A stretch of DNA of 10,243 nucleotides from Pseudomonadota bacterium (GTDB taxonomy: Bacteria > Pseudomonadota > Gammaproteobacteria > Burkholderiales > JABEVD01), in the NCBI GenBank assembly GCA_021811205.1, contig JAJZPK010000080.1:1-10243 (forward strand). Reading direction: 5' to 3'. The notes beneath the pieces are model-generated. The model did no database searches, had not been told where the DNA came from, and was given only the letters and a program-made list of their open reading frames with translations. Position 1 is the stretch's first letter; the number at the start of each line of letters is the position of its first letter. The translations under genes were made by a program, and so were the position numbers. This document shows, piece by piece, positions 1 to 6,638 of the stretch.

Positions 1-6
1 TCAAAC

Positions 7-81
7 TGGCTGGGGAGGTAGGGATCGAACCTACGAATGCCGGAATCAAAATCCGGTGCCTTACCACTTGGCGACTCCCCA
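7..81 (-). tRNA. tRNA-Gln (anticodon UUG), CCA encoded
   Basis: Read on the minus strand, this 75-base stretch folds as a complete tRNA. The 7-bp acceptor stem is TGGGGAG with CTCCCCA, followed by discriminator G and an encoded CCA tail (plus-strand 7-9). The anticodon stem is CCGGA/TCCGG around the 7-base loop TTTTGAT, giving anticodon TTG (plus-strand 47-49, read as caa). The T arm carries the normal GGTTCGATCC core. The U1-A72 pair with a G-rich acceptor stem is typical of bacterial glutamine tRNAs. The 5' end lies 12 bases after the ispE stop codon with no room for a promoter, so it is probably processed from the ispE transcript. In betaproteobacteria this tRNA commonly sits between ispE and prs. 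The gene beyond it is outside the window. Confidence 0.97.
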
Positions 82-93
82 AAACTGTTTCCG

Positions 94-918
94 CTAAAAA
101 TCCTTCAGCGGATGGTGATCGAGACCCTTGGCCAGAAAGCCCTGCATTTCCTTTGGCAATGCTTCCAGCGCGATCTCTGCATCCTTTTCGCTCGAAAATT
201 CGGCAAAAACGCAGGATCCGGATCCTGTCATGAGCGCTCGCCCATATCGCTTGAGCCAAGCCAGGTAGTCTGCCAGGACAGGATAACGTCCGCAGGCGAC
301 CGGCTCCAGGTCGTTGTGACCCGTCTCGATCGAAAAGTGCGATATTTTGATGGGATTCGTGTCCCTTGTCAATTCCGGACGTGCGAAAATCTCGGCGGTC
401 GGGATTTGAACGGGCGGAACGAGAACCAGATACCAGGCAGGATCGAGAAGAACGGGTTCGAGCTTCTCGCCGATTCCTTCCGCAAAAGCATTCTCTCCGT
501 AGACGAAAACGGGGACGTCCGCGCCCAGCCTCAGGGCGATTTCCATCAGCTTTTCCCGGCCGAGATTCAGCTTCCAGAGTCTGTTGAGCACGATCAGGGT
601 GGTCGCAGCATCCGAGCTTCCCCCGCCAAGCCCGCCGCCCATCGGCAGCTTCTTTTCCAGTCCGATTCTGGCGCCCAGCCTGCAGTTCCCCTCGATCTGG
701 AGCAGCCGTGCCGCTTTCACGCAAAGATTGGATTCGGAAGGCACGCCTGGAATCGGGTCGAGGAGGGTGATTTCAGGGGAATCCGTGACTTCGAATGTCA
801 GGCTGTCCCCGTAATCGATGAACCTGAATACCGTCTGGAGCAAATGGTAGCCGTCGGAGCGCCTGCCCACCACATGGAGGAAAAGGTTGAGCTTGGCGGG
901 GGCTGGATAGCGAATCAC
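94..918 (-). CDS. ispE: 4-diphosphocytidyl-2-C-methyl-D-erythritol kinase
   Basis: IspE is a GHMP-family kinase that phosphorylates the 2-hydroxyl of CDP-methylerythritol with ATP in the MEP route to isoprenoids; it is cytosolic. The 274-residue protein opens with YPAPAKLNLFLHV, where K9 corresponds to the catalytic lysine. The glycine-rich ATP loop PMGGGLGGGSSDAA is at about 92-105, and GADVPVFV holds the catalytic aspartate near D134. A C-terminal MTGSGSCVFAEF motif is the third GHMP motif. I chose the GTG at 916-918 because the family motif begins four residues later and because this GTG overlaps the lolB stop codon (GTGA). An in-frame ATG at 1020 would add 34 basic residues that overlap lolB and do not resemble IspE. 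Length is normal for the family. It is translationally coupled to lolB, and tRNA-Gln follows 12 bases after the TAG stop. Confidence 0.96.
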   Translation of the reverse strand: MIRYPAPAKLNLFLHVVGRRSDGYHLLQTVFRFIDYGDSLTFEVTDSPEITLLDPIPGVPSESNLCVKAARLLQIEGNCRLGARIGLEKKLPMGGGLGGGSSDAATTLIVLNRLWKLNLGREKLMEIALRLGADVPVFVYGENAFAEGIGEKLEPVLLDPAWYLVLVPPVQIPTAEIFARPELTRDTNPIKISHFSIETGHNDLEPVACGRYPVLADYLAWLKRYGRALMTGSGSCVFAEFSSEKDAEIALEALPKEMQGFLAKGLDHHPLKDF

Positions 919-1442
919 GAGTCGGCGTCGATGACGAATTTGATCCGGATGTCCTGCCGTTCGAGCACGACCACTTTCGGCGAGCCGTTCTCGAAGCGGC
1001 GCGGATAGCGGATTTCCCACCCGTCCTGCCTGAGCGAGACGATCCTGTTCGCTTCGTCATGGGAGGCTGCCGAAGGCGAGCGGTTGGAGGCCATTCCCCT
1101 TATCCACCAGTCGAGCCCTTCCAGCGGCAGGCGCCACCCCAGGATCTTTTCAGTCAGGGTCTCGACGTCCGGAGCCATGTATTCCTTCAGATGGCGGTCG
1201 GTCAGGCGGGCCATTCCTGGGCTGCTCTGGATATGGGCCACTGTCTGGCCCAGGGGGGAGAGCAGCCAGACTTCGTCCGAATGCCTTTTGTGGATCCAGC
1301 GCAGGTTCCCGTAGAAACCTTCGCTGCCGTATTTCACGGCGATCCTGCCCGACAGGTCGAACAGGGTGTCCGGGGATGTAGATCTGGGCGGCACTGTGCT
1401 GCATCCGGCGAGAAGCAGCAGCAGGAGCAGGAAAATGCGCAT
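915..1442 (-). CDS. lolB: Outer-membrane lipoprotein receptor LolB
   Basis: LolB is the outer-membrane lipoprotein that accepts lipoproteins from the periplasmic carrier LolA and inserts them into the outer membrane. The 175-residue protein starts with MRIF, seven leucines and the lipobox LAGC, so C14 would be the lipidated cysteine, followed by Ser at +2 (an outer-membrane sorting residue). The mature part has the LolB-type FDLSGRIAVKY strand, GNLRW and WLLSPLGQTVAHI. The last of these corresponds to the loop with the exposed hydrophobic residue used in membrane insertion. I chose the ATG at 1440-1442. It overlaps the TPR gene stop as TGATG, while a TTG one codon upstream would only add a residue. 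The stop overlaps the ispE GTG. Its place between a TPR lipoprotein and ispE matches the betaproteobacterial arrangement. Sequence similarity across LolB is generally low, so the context strengthens the call. Confidence 0.93.
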   Translation of the reverse strand: MRIFLLLLLLLAGCSTVPPRSTSPDTLFDLSGRIAVKYGSEGFYGNLRWIHKRHSDEVWLLSPLGQTVAHIQSSPGMARLTDRHLKEYMAPDVETLTEKILGWRLPLEGLDWWIRGMASNRSPSAASHDEANRIVSLRQDGWEIRYPRRFENGSPKVVVLERQDIRIKFVIDADS

Positions 1443-3163
1443 CAATGCCCGAATTTTTTCATGCTCTTCTTCAGTGCTTCGTTGCCCGGGTTCGCCTTCA
1501 GGGAAGAATCGAGCAATCGCCTGGCATCCTCGCGGTTGCCGGTCATCCAGAGCACTTCGACCAGATGCGCTGCGATTTCAGGATCGTGCTGTCCGGAATA
1601 GGCGCGCTTCAGGTAGCTCAGGCTGGAAGACTTGTGCCCCATCTTGTATTGCAGCCAGCCCATGCTGTCCAGGATGAAGGGGTCTTCCGGAGAAAGGGCG
1701 AGCGCCTTCTCGAGCAGCCTCTGCGCTTCCTTGTAGCGGGTACTGTGCACGACGAGGGTATAACCCAGGGCGTTGTAGGCCTGCGCGAAATCAGGCTGCA
1801 GGCGGATCAGCTTCTTCAGACTTTGTTCGGCTTCCCTTACGCGGCCTATTTTCTCAGCGGCCATCGCCTGGTCGTAAAGCAGATTCGAAGAATCGGGAAA
1901 TTTCGCAAGTCCATTGCTGAGGACGGAAAAGGCGGTCCTGTATTGTTTCGCATCGTGCAGCATCTGCGCTTCCGCCTCGATGAGGAAGATCTTTTCCGCT
2001 TCTTCATGGGTCGGAAGATGGTGCAGATAGTTTCTCGCAGCGGCAAGGCCCTTGCGCTTCTGAATGATCAGGGCGATCCTGGTTTTGGCATGAAGATACT
2101 GGCTGCCCGGTCCGATCGACTGGTACCATTTTTCGGCTTCCGTCGGTTCATGCTTCCTTTCGAAGCTTTGTCCGATGTAGTAGCGCACGAGGTCCGAGTT
2201 CGGATAATTCTTGTCGAGCAGACCCTTGAATTCGGAAATGGCCGTATCGGTGTCCCCGAGCTGCAGAGAAAGCAGGCCCACTGCGAAAGACACCTCCCTG
2301 TTTTCAGGGAAGGTCCGCTTCAGCTCGACGAATTCCTTCCGGGCTTCCGTATATCGCTTTTCGGACACCAGGAATTTCGCGTAGGCAAGCCTGATTCCCT
2401 GGGATTTCGGATATTTTCCGAGAAAGCCCTCCGCGAAGGGTTGGACCTTGTCCTTGTCCTGCTGTTCCAGCACCTGCAGTTTAAGAAGGGCGGGAAGCTC
2501 CCAGCCGGGATGCATCGATTCGGCCTTGTCGGCTTCCTCGATGGCGAGATCAAGCTTGCCTGCTTGCCAGGCAGCGAAGGCAATGGCGTGATGCGCTTCC
2601 GGACGTGCGAGATAGGGTTTGGTCAGATCCTGCACGGCAACCAGCACGGCCTGCTTGTCCTGCTGATTTGCGAAAAGGTTGTTGAGCTCGAGCAGGGCAC
2701 GTCCCAGCCTGTCCCCGCTTTGCTGGGCGAGCAGCGTTGCGATGCCGGGGCGCGCTTCGGCGAGATTGCCGCTGTGGGCGAGGAGGGGTGAAAGCGCCTG
2801 CTTCGCCTTCTCGGAGCCAGGGTCGAGCTTTTCCAGGAGCTTCGCCATTTCCAGCGCATCCTGCTCGTTTCCGGAAAAGAGGGCGATGTCGAGCGCACGG
2901 CTCGCGATCCTCGGGTCGAGCGTCTTTTTCGCCATGTCCACATAGGCCTCATCGGCGATCGCGAGATTGCCCCGCTGTCCCGCGATTTCTCCCAGAAGGA
3001 ACTCGTAGAGCAGATCTTCGCTCAAAGCGATGTCCGGGAGCTTGGGTGTTGCAGGGGCGGACTTCGCGGCTTCAACGGGTTTTGCCGGCTGCGGCTTGAC
3101 CGGCTGCTGTGCGCATGCGGCGAAGAGCAGGGGCAGGGCTAGTGCGAATGGTTTGAAGTTCAT
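1442..3163 (-). CDS. TPR-repeat lipoprotein upstream of lolB
   Basis: This 573-residue protein begins with a lipoprotein signal (MNFKPFALALPLLFAAC; C17 lipidated, Ala at +2, so probably outer membrane). A Pro/Lys/Ala-rich linker of about 25 residues follows. The rest is alpha-helical with tetratricopeptide-like repeats. The clearest are in the last ~110 residues: one starting AYNALGYTLVV and ending LALSPEDP, one around ILDSMGWLQYKMGHKSS, and one around DAR-RLLDSSLKANPGN. Earlier repeats are degenerate but show the same A-x-L/A-x-P spacing. TPR lipoproteins are scaffolds for protein complexes at the envelope. This one has no catalytic motif and its partner is unknown. It is the first gene of the TPR-lolB-ispE-tRNA-Gln unit, and its TGA overlaps the lolB ATG. 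The ribosome-binding site is weak, but the signal peptide fixes the start. Confidence 0.9.
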   Translation of the reverse strand: MNFKPFALALPLLFAACAQQPVKPQPAKPVEAAKSAPATPKLPDIALSEDLLYEFLLGEIAGQRGNLAIADEAYVDMAKKTLDPRIASRALDIALFSGNEQDALEMAKLLEKLDPGSEKAKQALSPLLAHSGNLAEARPGIATLLAQQSGDRLGRALLELNNLFANQQDKQAVLVAVQDLTKPYLARPEAHHAIAFAAWQAGKLDLAIEEADKAESMHPGWELPALLKLQVLEQQDKDKVQPFAEGFLGKYPKSQGIRLAYAKFLVSEKRYTEARKEFVELKRTFPENREVSFAVGLLSLQLGDTDTAISEFKGLLDKNYPNSDLVRYYIGQSFERKHEPTEAEKWYQSIGPGSQYLHAKTRIALIIQKRKGLAAARNYLHHLPTHEEAEKIFLIEAEAQMLHDAKQYRTAFSVLSNGLAKFPDSSNLLYDQAMAAEKIGRVREAEQSLKKLIRLQPDFAQAYNALGYTLVVHSTRYKEAQRLLEKALALSPEDPFILDSMGWLQYKMGHKSSSLSYLKRAYSGQHDPEIAAHLVEVLWMTGNREDARRLLDSSLKANPGNEALKKSMKKFGH

Positions 3164-3186
3164 GCGGGAATGGCATTCAAAGCTAA

Positions 3187-3216
3187 ATTAGAGGACAAGG
3201 TTGGAAATTCGTTCAA
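3187..3216 (-). promoter_or_regulatory. Predicted sigma70-type promoter for the TPR-lolB-ispE-tRNA-Gln unit
   Basis: On the minus strand, TTGAAC (3216-3211; 4 of 6 consensus matches) and TCTAAT (3192-3187; 5 of 6) are separated by 18 bases. The -10 box ends about 23 bases before the TPR start codon at 3163, which gives a short leader. This is a pattern match only. Confidence 0.45.
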
Positions 3217-3240
3217 CAATACCTGCATATTAGGTATATT
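3212..3240 (+). promoter_or_regulatory. Predicted sigma70-type promoter for the ABC transporter operon
   Basis: TTCAAC (3212-3217; 3 of 6 matches) and TATATT (3235-3240; 5 of 6 matches) are separated by 17 bases. The -10 box ends 26 bases before the ATG at 3267. Its -35 overlaps the -35 of the opposite promoter, since both use the symmetric GTTCAAC at 3211-3217. The weak -35 and the dyad in the spacer would fit an activated or repressed promoter. This is inference from sequence. Confidence 0.4.
3219..3237. repeat. Inverted repeat ATACCT-N7-AGGTAT in the divergent spacer (possible operator)
   Basis: A perfect 6-bp inverted repeat with a 7-base AT-rich spacer lies between the predicted plus-strand -35 box and the -10 box and overlaps the start of the -10. 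Position and symmetry fit binding by a dimeric regulator, but no regulator gene is in the window. A chance occurrence in AT-rich intergenic DNA is also possible. Confidence 0.35.
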
Positions 3241-3266
3241 TGAGCTGCACCACAAGAGAGTCGTTT

Positions 3267-4178
3267 ATGGAAATGTCTGATGCATCCCTCATTCTCGAGG
3301 CCCGCGGCCTCAGTCTGTCCTACGGGGCAAGGACGGCCGTCGAAGGCGTTACCCTCGAGCTCAGGCGGGGAGAGGTGCTCGGTTTTCTCGGGCCGAACGG
3401 TGCGGGAAAGAGCACGACGATGCGCATGCTCACCGGAAACCTGAGACCGGATTCGGGAACGGTCAGCCTGTGCGGCATCGATCTGTGGAAGGATCCCCTG
3501 AAGGCCAAGGCAAGGCTCGGCTATCTTCCCGAAACGCCGCCGCTCTACCGCGACATGAAGGTGGATGATTATCTGAAGTTCGCCATGAGGCTGCATCGCT
3601 CGAAGGGAGATTCTCTCCTTGAAATCAAGGAAAAATGCGGGCTGCAGGATACAGGACACCGCCTGATCAGCTCGCTTTCGAAGGGCTATCAGCAGCGTGT
3701 CGGCATCGCCCAGGCCATCCTCCACAACCCCGAGGTCGTCATTCTGGACGAACCCACTTCGGGGCTCGACCCGAACCAGATACGCGAAGTCAGGGCCTTG
3801 ATACGCGAAATCGGAAACAGGTGCGGGGTGATCCTTTCCACCCACATTCTTTCCGAGGTGGAGAGCCTTTGCGACAGGGTCGAGATCCTGCATCACGGCA
3901 GGCAGGTCTACAAGGGAAAGCTGGAAGGGAGTCGGCATGCTGTCGAGGCCGGATTCAGGAATCCTCCCCCTGTCGGCGAATTGTCTTCCATATCAGGCAT
4001 TTCGAAAGTCGAAGCCCTTCCCGGAGGTCTTTTCATTCTCCATCACGAAGAGAAGCTGGATCCGACCGAGACGCTCGTCTCTCTGGCCGGCGAAAGGGGG
4101 TGGGGCCTCACGCGCATTGCGCCTTCCAGGGGAAGCCTGGAAGCGGTCTTCGCCGAACTGACGAAGGAGGGCTCGTGA
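3267..4178 (+). CDS. ABC transporter ATP-binding protein (GldA/NosF/NatA-like)
   Basis: This is a 303-residue cytoplasmic ATPase that would power the membrane permease encoded next. All nucleotide-binding elements are present: Walker A GPNGAGKST at 42-50, a Q-loop region at about 85-95 with YLPETPPLY, the signature LSKGYQQR at 137-144, Walker B VVILDEP at 157-163, D-loop SGLD, and the switch histidine in STHILSE (H193). The variant LSKGYQQRVG signature and YLPE motif are typical of the DrrA/NatA/GldA branch that pairs with ABC-2 permeases. The C-terminal ~90 residues form the accessory domain of that branch. I chose ATG 3267 because AAGAGAG at 3254-3260 sits 6 bases upstream; a TTG at 3240 lies on the predicted -10 box. 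It overlaps the permease start (GTGA). The substrate cannot be told from sequence. Confidence 0.93.
   Translation: MEMSDASLILEARGLSLSYGARTAVEGVTLELRRGEVLGFLGPNGAGKSTTMRMLTGNLRPDSGTVSLCGIDLWKDPLKAKARLGYLPETPPLYRDMKVDDYLKFAMRLHRSKGDSLLEIKEKCGLQDTGHRLISSLSKGYQQRVGIAQAILHNPEVVILDEPTSGLDPNQIREVRALIREIGNRCGVILSTHILSEVESLCDRVEILHHGRQVYKGKLEGSRHAVEAGFRNPPPVGELSSISGISKVEALPGGLFILHHEEKLDPTETLVSLAGERGWGLTRIAPSRGSLEAVFAELTKEGS
4164..4170 (+). promoter_or_regulatory. Strong ribosome-binding site AAGGAGG for the permease GTG start
   Basis: A near-perfect Shine-Dalgarno sequence lies inside the last codons of the ATPase gene, 4 bases before the GTG at 4175. It decides the permease start. Confidence 0.75.
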
Positions 4179-4897
4179 TCAGGATCATTGCAGCCAGGGA
4201 AGCAAAAGCGCTTTTTTCCTCGCCTCAGGCCTGGATCGCGCTGGCCATCTTCCAGGTGATTCTCGCCTGGATATTCCTTGCGCGCCTCGATGCATTCCTG
4301 GGCGTGCAGGCCAAACTGCAGCATCTCGTCAATCCGCCCGGCGTCACGGAATGGATCATTGCGCCGCTCTTTTCCGCAGCCTCGATGATTTTCCTGATGA
4401 TCATTCCGCTTTTCACGATGCGCCTCGTCGCCGAAGAGGCGAGGAACCAGACCCTCCCCCTGCTTTTTTCCGCCCCGGTATCCTCGCTCGAGATCGTCCT
4501 CGGCAAATACCTGGGGCTTCTTGTCTTCCTTTGCGCAGCCATAGGGCTCGTGCTCTTCATGGCCCTCACCCTGCTCCTCGGCGGGAAGATCGATTTCGGC
4601 CTGCTCTTTTCAAACTTCCTTGGCCTCCTTTTTTCCGCAGCCTCATTTGCCGCGCTTGGCCTCTACATTTCCTGTTTGACGACTCATCCTTATCTAGCAG
4701 GCATAGGCGGGATCGGGGCGCTGCTCGGGCTCTGGGCAGTCCGCTTCGGCTCGGGCGGATTCTTCCTGGCCATATCCCCCTCGGGTCATTTCGAGCACTT
4801 CAACCAGGGGCTGGTCGACACCGGTGACATCGCCTATTACCTGCTGGCGATTGCCCTTTTCCTGACGCTTTCCGTATGGCGCCTGGAGCAGCGATGA
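4175..4897 (+). CDS. ABC-2 type membrane permease (GldF/NosY-like)
   Basis: This 240-residue integral inner-membrane protein has about six hydrophobic segments, near residues 19-36, 60-83, 107-135, 144-168, 173-197 and 217-235. The region around MRLVAEEARNQTLPLLFSAP (82-101) is the conserved cytoplasmic motif of ABC-2 permeases, with the acidic pair and the T-x-x-L-L-x-x-P pattern. SPSGHFEHFNQGLVD (201-215) before the last helix is another family hallmark, seen in GldF-like proteins. The GTG start at 4175 overlaps the ATPase stop and has a strong AAGGAGG four bases upstream. The stop overlaps the next ATG as ATGA. It most likely forms a dimer with the ATPase and works with the GldG-like protein. 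Export direction is inferred from the family; the substrate is unknown. Confidence 0.9.
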   Translation: MIRIIAAREAKALFSSPQAWIALAIFQVILAWIFLARLDAFLGVQAKLQHLVNPPGVTEWIIAPLFSAASMIFLMIIPLFTMRLVAEEARNQTLPLLFSAPVSSLEIVLGKYLGLLVFLCAAIGLVLFMALTLLLGGKIDFGLLFSNFLGLLFSAASFAALGLYISCLTTHPYLAGIGGIGALLGLWAVRFGSGGFFLAISPSGHFEHFNQGLVDTGDIAYYLLAIALFLTLSVWRLEQR

Positions 4898-6189
4898 AAA
4901 AGCTTGTGTCCATCGTGCTGCTCGTCGCGCTTGTGTTCATGCTCGGCTTTCTCTCCGGCCAGCACAGGAAGACATGGGATCTGACCCAGAACGGCAGGCA
5001 TAGCCTCTCGGACGCGACCAGGCAGATCCTGGAGAAAATGAAGGGGCCCGTCAGAATCACATCCTATGCATCCGCGCACGATCCCAAGTATGGCGACGTG
5101 AGGAAGATCGTCAGCGATTTTCTCGCCCCTTACAGGCGCATCAAGCCGGATATCGAGCTTTCCTTCGTCGATCCGGTGGAGCAGCCCAAGCTTGCCGAGA
5201 AAGCGGGGATCCAGGTCGATGGAGAGATGATCGTCGAATATGGCGGGAGAAGCGAGCATCTCAGGACCCTGAACGAAGAAGCGGTCACCAATTTGCTGAT
5301 CAGGCTTTCCCGCAAGGAAAGCAGGCTGGTGATGGGATTGTCCGGCCACGGAGAGCGCAAGCTCGACGGCGTTGCCAATTTCGATCTGGGCGATTTCGGC
5401 AGGCAATTGGTCAGGAACGGCTTCAGTATAGACAGGCTCAATCTCGCGCTCGCCCAGGGCATGCCGCAGAACATGAGCCTCCTGGTCATCACGACCCCCC
5501 AGATCGATCTCCTTCCAGGCGAGGAAAAGCGGATCGAGGATTACGTCGAAAAGGGGGGAAACCTGCTTTGGCTGATCGATCAGGACGACGGGAAGGGAGA
5601 GCCGCTGCACGGTCTTCAGCCGCTTGCCGACAGGCTGGGACTCGATCTCACCCCGGGCACGATTGTCGATCCCGCAGCAGACAAGCTCAATGCGCCGATG
5701 AGCTGGGCGCTCGGCACGCTTTACGGGCATCACCCGATCACGCGCAATTTCAATCTGATCACCGTTTTCCCCTTCGCAAGGAGAATCGGGGTCAGGGAAG
5801 CAGGCGGATGGCATGTCACGCCGCTCGTCGAGGCCGCGCCCCAGGGCTGGATATCGACGAACCCGAAAGGCGGGGGAGGACCCTTCACCGTGGCAATATC
5901 CATGGAGCGCACCAATCATGAAAGGGATCAGCGCATCGTCGTCGTCGGGACGGGCGAGTTTCTCGCCAATGCCTTCGTCGGCAACGGCGGCAACATGGAT
6001 TTCGGCGTCAATCTCGTCAACTGGCTTGCCGGAGACGAGCGCCTGATTTCGATCCAGCCGAGACCCACGCTGGATGCGAGCATGCTGCTCTCGAAAAACG
6101 TTGCGGCTGCCATGGCGATCGTACTGCTCTTCGGCCTGCCGCTAGCCTTCATCGGGATTGCCGCATTCATCGGATGGAAGCGCAGGTGA
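4894..6189 (+). CDS. GldG-like ABC transporter auxiliary protein (membrane-anchored)
   Basis: This 431-residue protein has an N-terminal transmembrane anchor (about 4-20) and a C-terminal one (about 403-427, ending GWKRR), so the ~380 residues between should lie in the periplasm. DLTQNGRHSLSDATRQIL at 29-46 is the conserved opening of the GldG/ABC-auxiliary family. SGHGE at 150-154 and the GGNLLWLID segment at 221-229 are also typical. Family members accompany GldA/GldF-type ABC transporters; in Bacteroidetes they are tied to gliding motility, and in proteobacteria their role is unresolved. I chose ATG 4894 over an in-frame ATG at 4876 because it overlaps the permease stop (ATGA), has GGAG at 4885-4888, and begins a normal anchor (MKKLVSIVLL). 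The gene end overlaps the DUF4340-like gene. Confidence 0.88.
   Translation: MKKLVSIVLLVALVFMLGFLSGQHRKTWDLTQNGRHSLSDATRQILEKMKGPVRITSYASAHDPKYGDVRKIVSDFLAPYRRIKPDIELSFVDPVEQPKLAEKAGIQVDGEMIVEYGGRSEHLRTLNEEAVTNLLIRLSRKESRLVMGLSGHGERKLDGVANFDLGDFGRQLVRNGFSIDRLNLALAQGMPQNMSLLVITTPQIDLLPGEEKRIEDYVEKGGNLLWLIDQDDGKGEPLHGLQPLADRLGLDLTPGTIVDPAADKLNAPMSWALGTLYGHHPITRNFNLITVFPFARRIGVREAGGWHVTPLVEAAPQGWISTNPKGGGGPFTVAISMERTNHERDQRIVVVGTGEFLANAFVGNGGNMDFGVNLVNWLAGDERLISIQPRPTLDASMLLSKNVAAAMAIVLLFGLPLAFIGIAAFIGWKRR
6176..6180 (+). promoter_or_regulatory. Ribosome-binding site GGAAG favouring GTG 6186
   Basis: GGAAG lies 5 bases before the GTG at 6186 within the end of the GldG-like gene. The competing ATG at 6174 has no purine-rich site in front of it. 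Confidence 0.4.
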
Positions 6190-6638
6190 GGAACTGGATA
6201 CTTCTTTTGGCAGCTCTTGTCGCAGCAGCCTCGATTTTCCTGTGGCCTCGTTCGGACGGCTTCAGGCTGTCGGATCTTTCCCCGCAGAAAGTTTCGAGCA
6301 TCAGGGTGGAAAAACAAGGCATGCCTGAAATCAGCCTGGAAAGGAAAGGCGATTCATGGGAAATCGTCGCCCCGAAAAGGGGAGACGCCAAGATGGAAGC
6401 CGTGAAGAAGATCCTTTCAATCCTGGAAGCCAGATCGGACCAGAAGCTCGATGCGGGAAACCTTGCCAGGTTCGGGCTCGACAAGCCTGAGCTCAGAGTG
6501 GATTTCGATGACGTCGAGTTCGATTTCGGCATCCTGAACCCCCTCACTGGCCAGCAGTACGTGAAATGCGGCAATGCCGTCTATCTGGTTTCTGCGAAAT
6601 ACGCATTGATTCCTTCGCTCGGGGACATACATGCCTGA
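6186..6638 (+). CDS. Short DUF4340-type membrane-anchored protein
   Basis: This 150-residue protein has one N-terminal hydrophobic anchor ([18 protein letters not shown]) and a soluble, probably periplasmic remainder. The segments GDSWEIVAP and [20 protein letters not shown], then [15 protein letters not shown], follow the DUF4340 pattern (a GL-x-x-P beta unit, then a residue run ending in Y/V-V-x-L-V). DUF4340 proteins are usually about twice this length or more, so this is a one-unit or truncated version. Family members often lie next to GldG-like genes, as here. I chose GTG 6186 because GGAAG (6176-6180) precedes it by 5 bases and it makes a GTGA overlap like the one at the permease start. 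ATG 6174, four codons upstream, is the alternative. The stop overlaps the mutM start by 8 bases. Function is unknown. Confidence 0.75.
   Translation: MRNWILLLAALVAAASIFLWPRSDGFRLSDLSPQKVSSIRVEKQGMPEISLERKGDSWEIVAPKRGDAKMEAVKKILSILEARSDQKLDAGNLARFGLDKPELRVDFDDVEFDFGILNPLTGQQYVKCGNAVYLVSAKYALIPSLGDIHA

Noticed and set aside
212..227. 16-base perfect palindrome CAGGATCCGGATCCTG
   Set aside because: It lies in ispE codons for the conserved TGSGS motif (MTGSGSCVF), where repeated Gly-Ser codons create the symmetry. No sign of a regulatory site.
37..1008. 323-codon open frame antisense to ispE/lolB and overlapping the tRNA
   Set aside because: It starts inside the tRNA gene and opposes two well-supported genes, so it is a shadow frame.
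1445..2791. Long open frame (448 codons) antisense to the TPR gene
   Set aside because: It is a shadow of codon bias: no family motif, no ribosome-binding site, and the opposite strand has a clear TPR lipoprotein with overlapping neighbours.
3240..3266. TTG at 3240 as an upstream start of the ABC ATPase
   Set aside because: It falls on the predicted -10 box and adds nine residues before the ATG at 3267, which has a purine-rich site at proper spacing.
4837..5919. 360-codon open frame antisense to the GldG-like gene
   Set aside because: The real gene has anchors, the SGHGE motif and operon overlaps. The antisense product resembles nothing and is arginine/histidine-rich, as shadow frames are.
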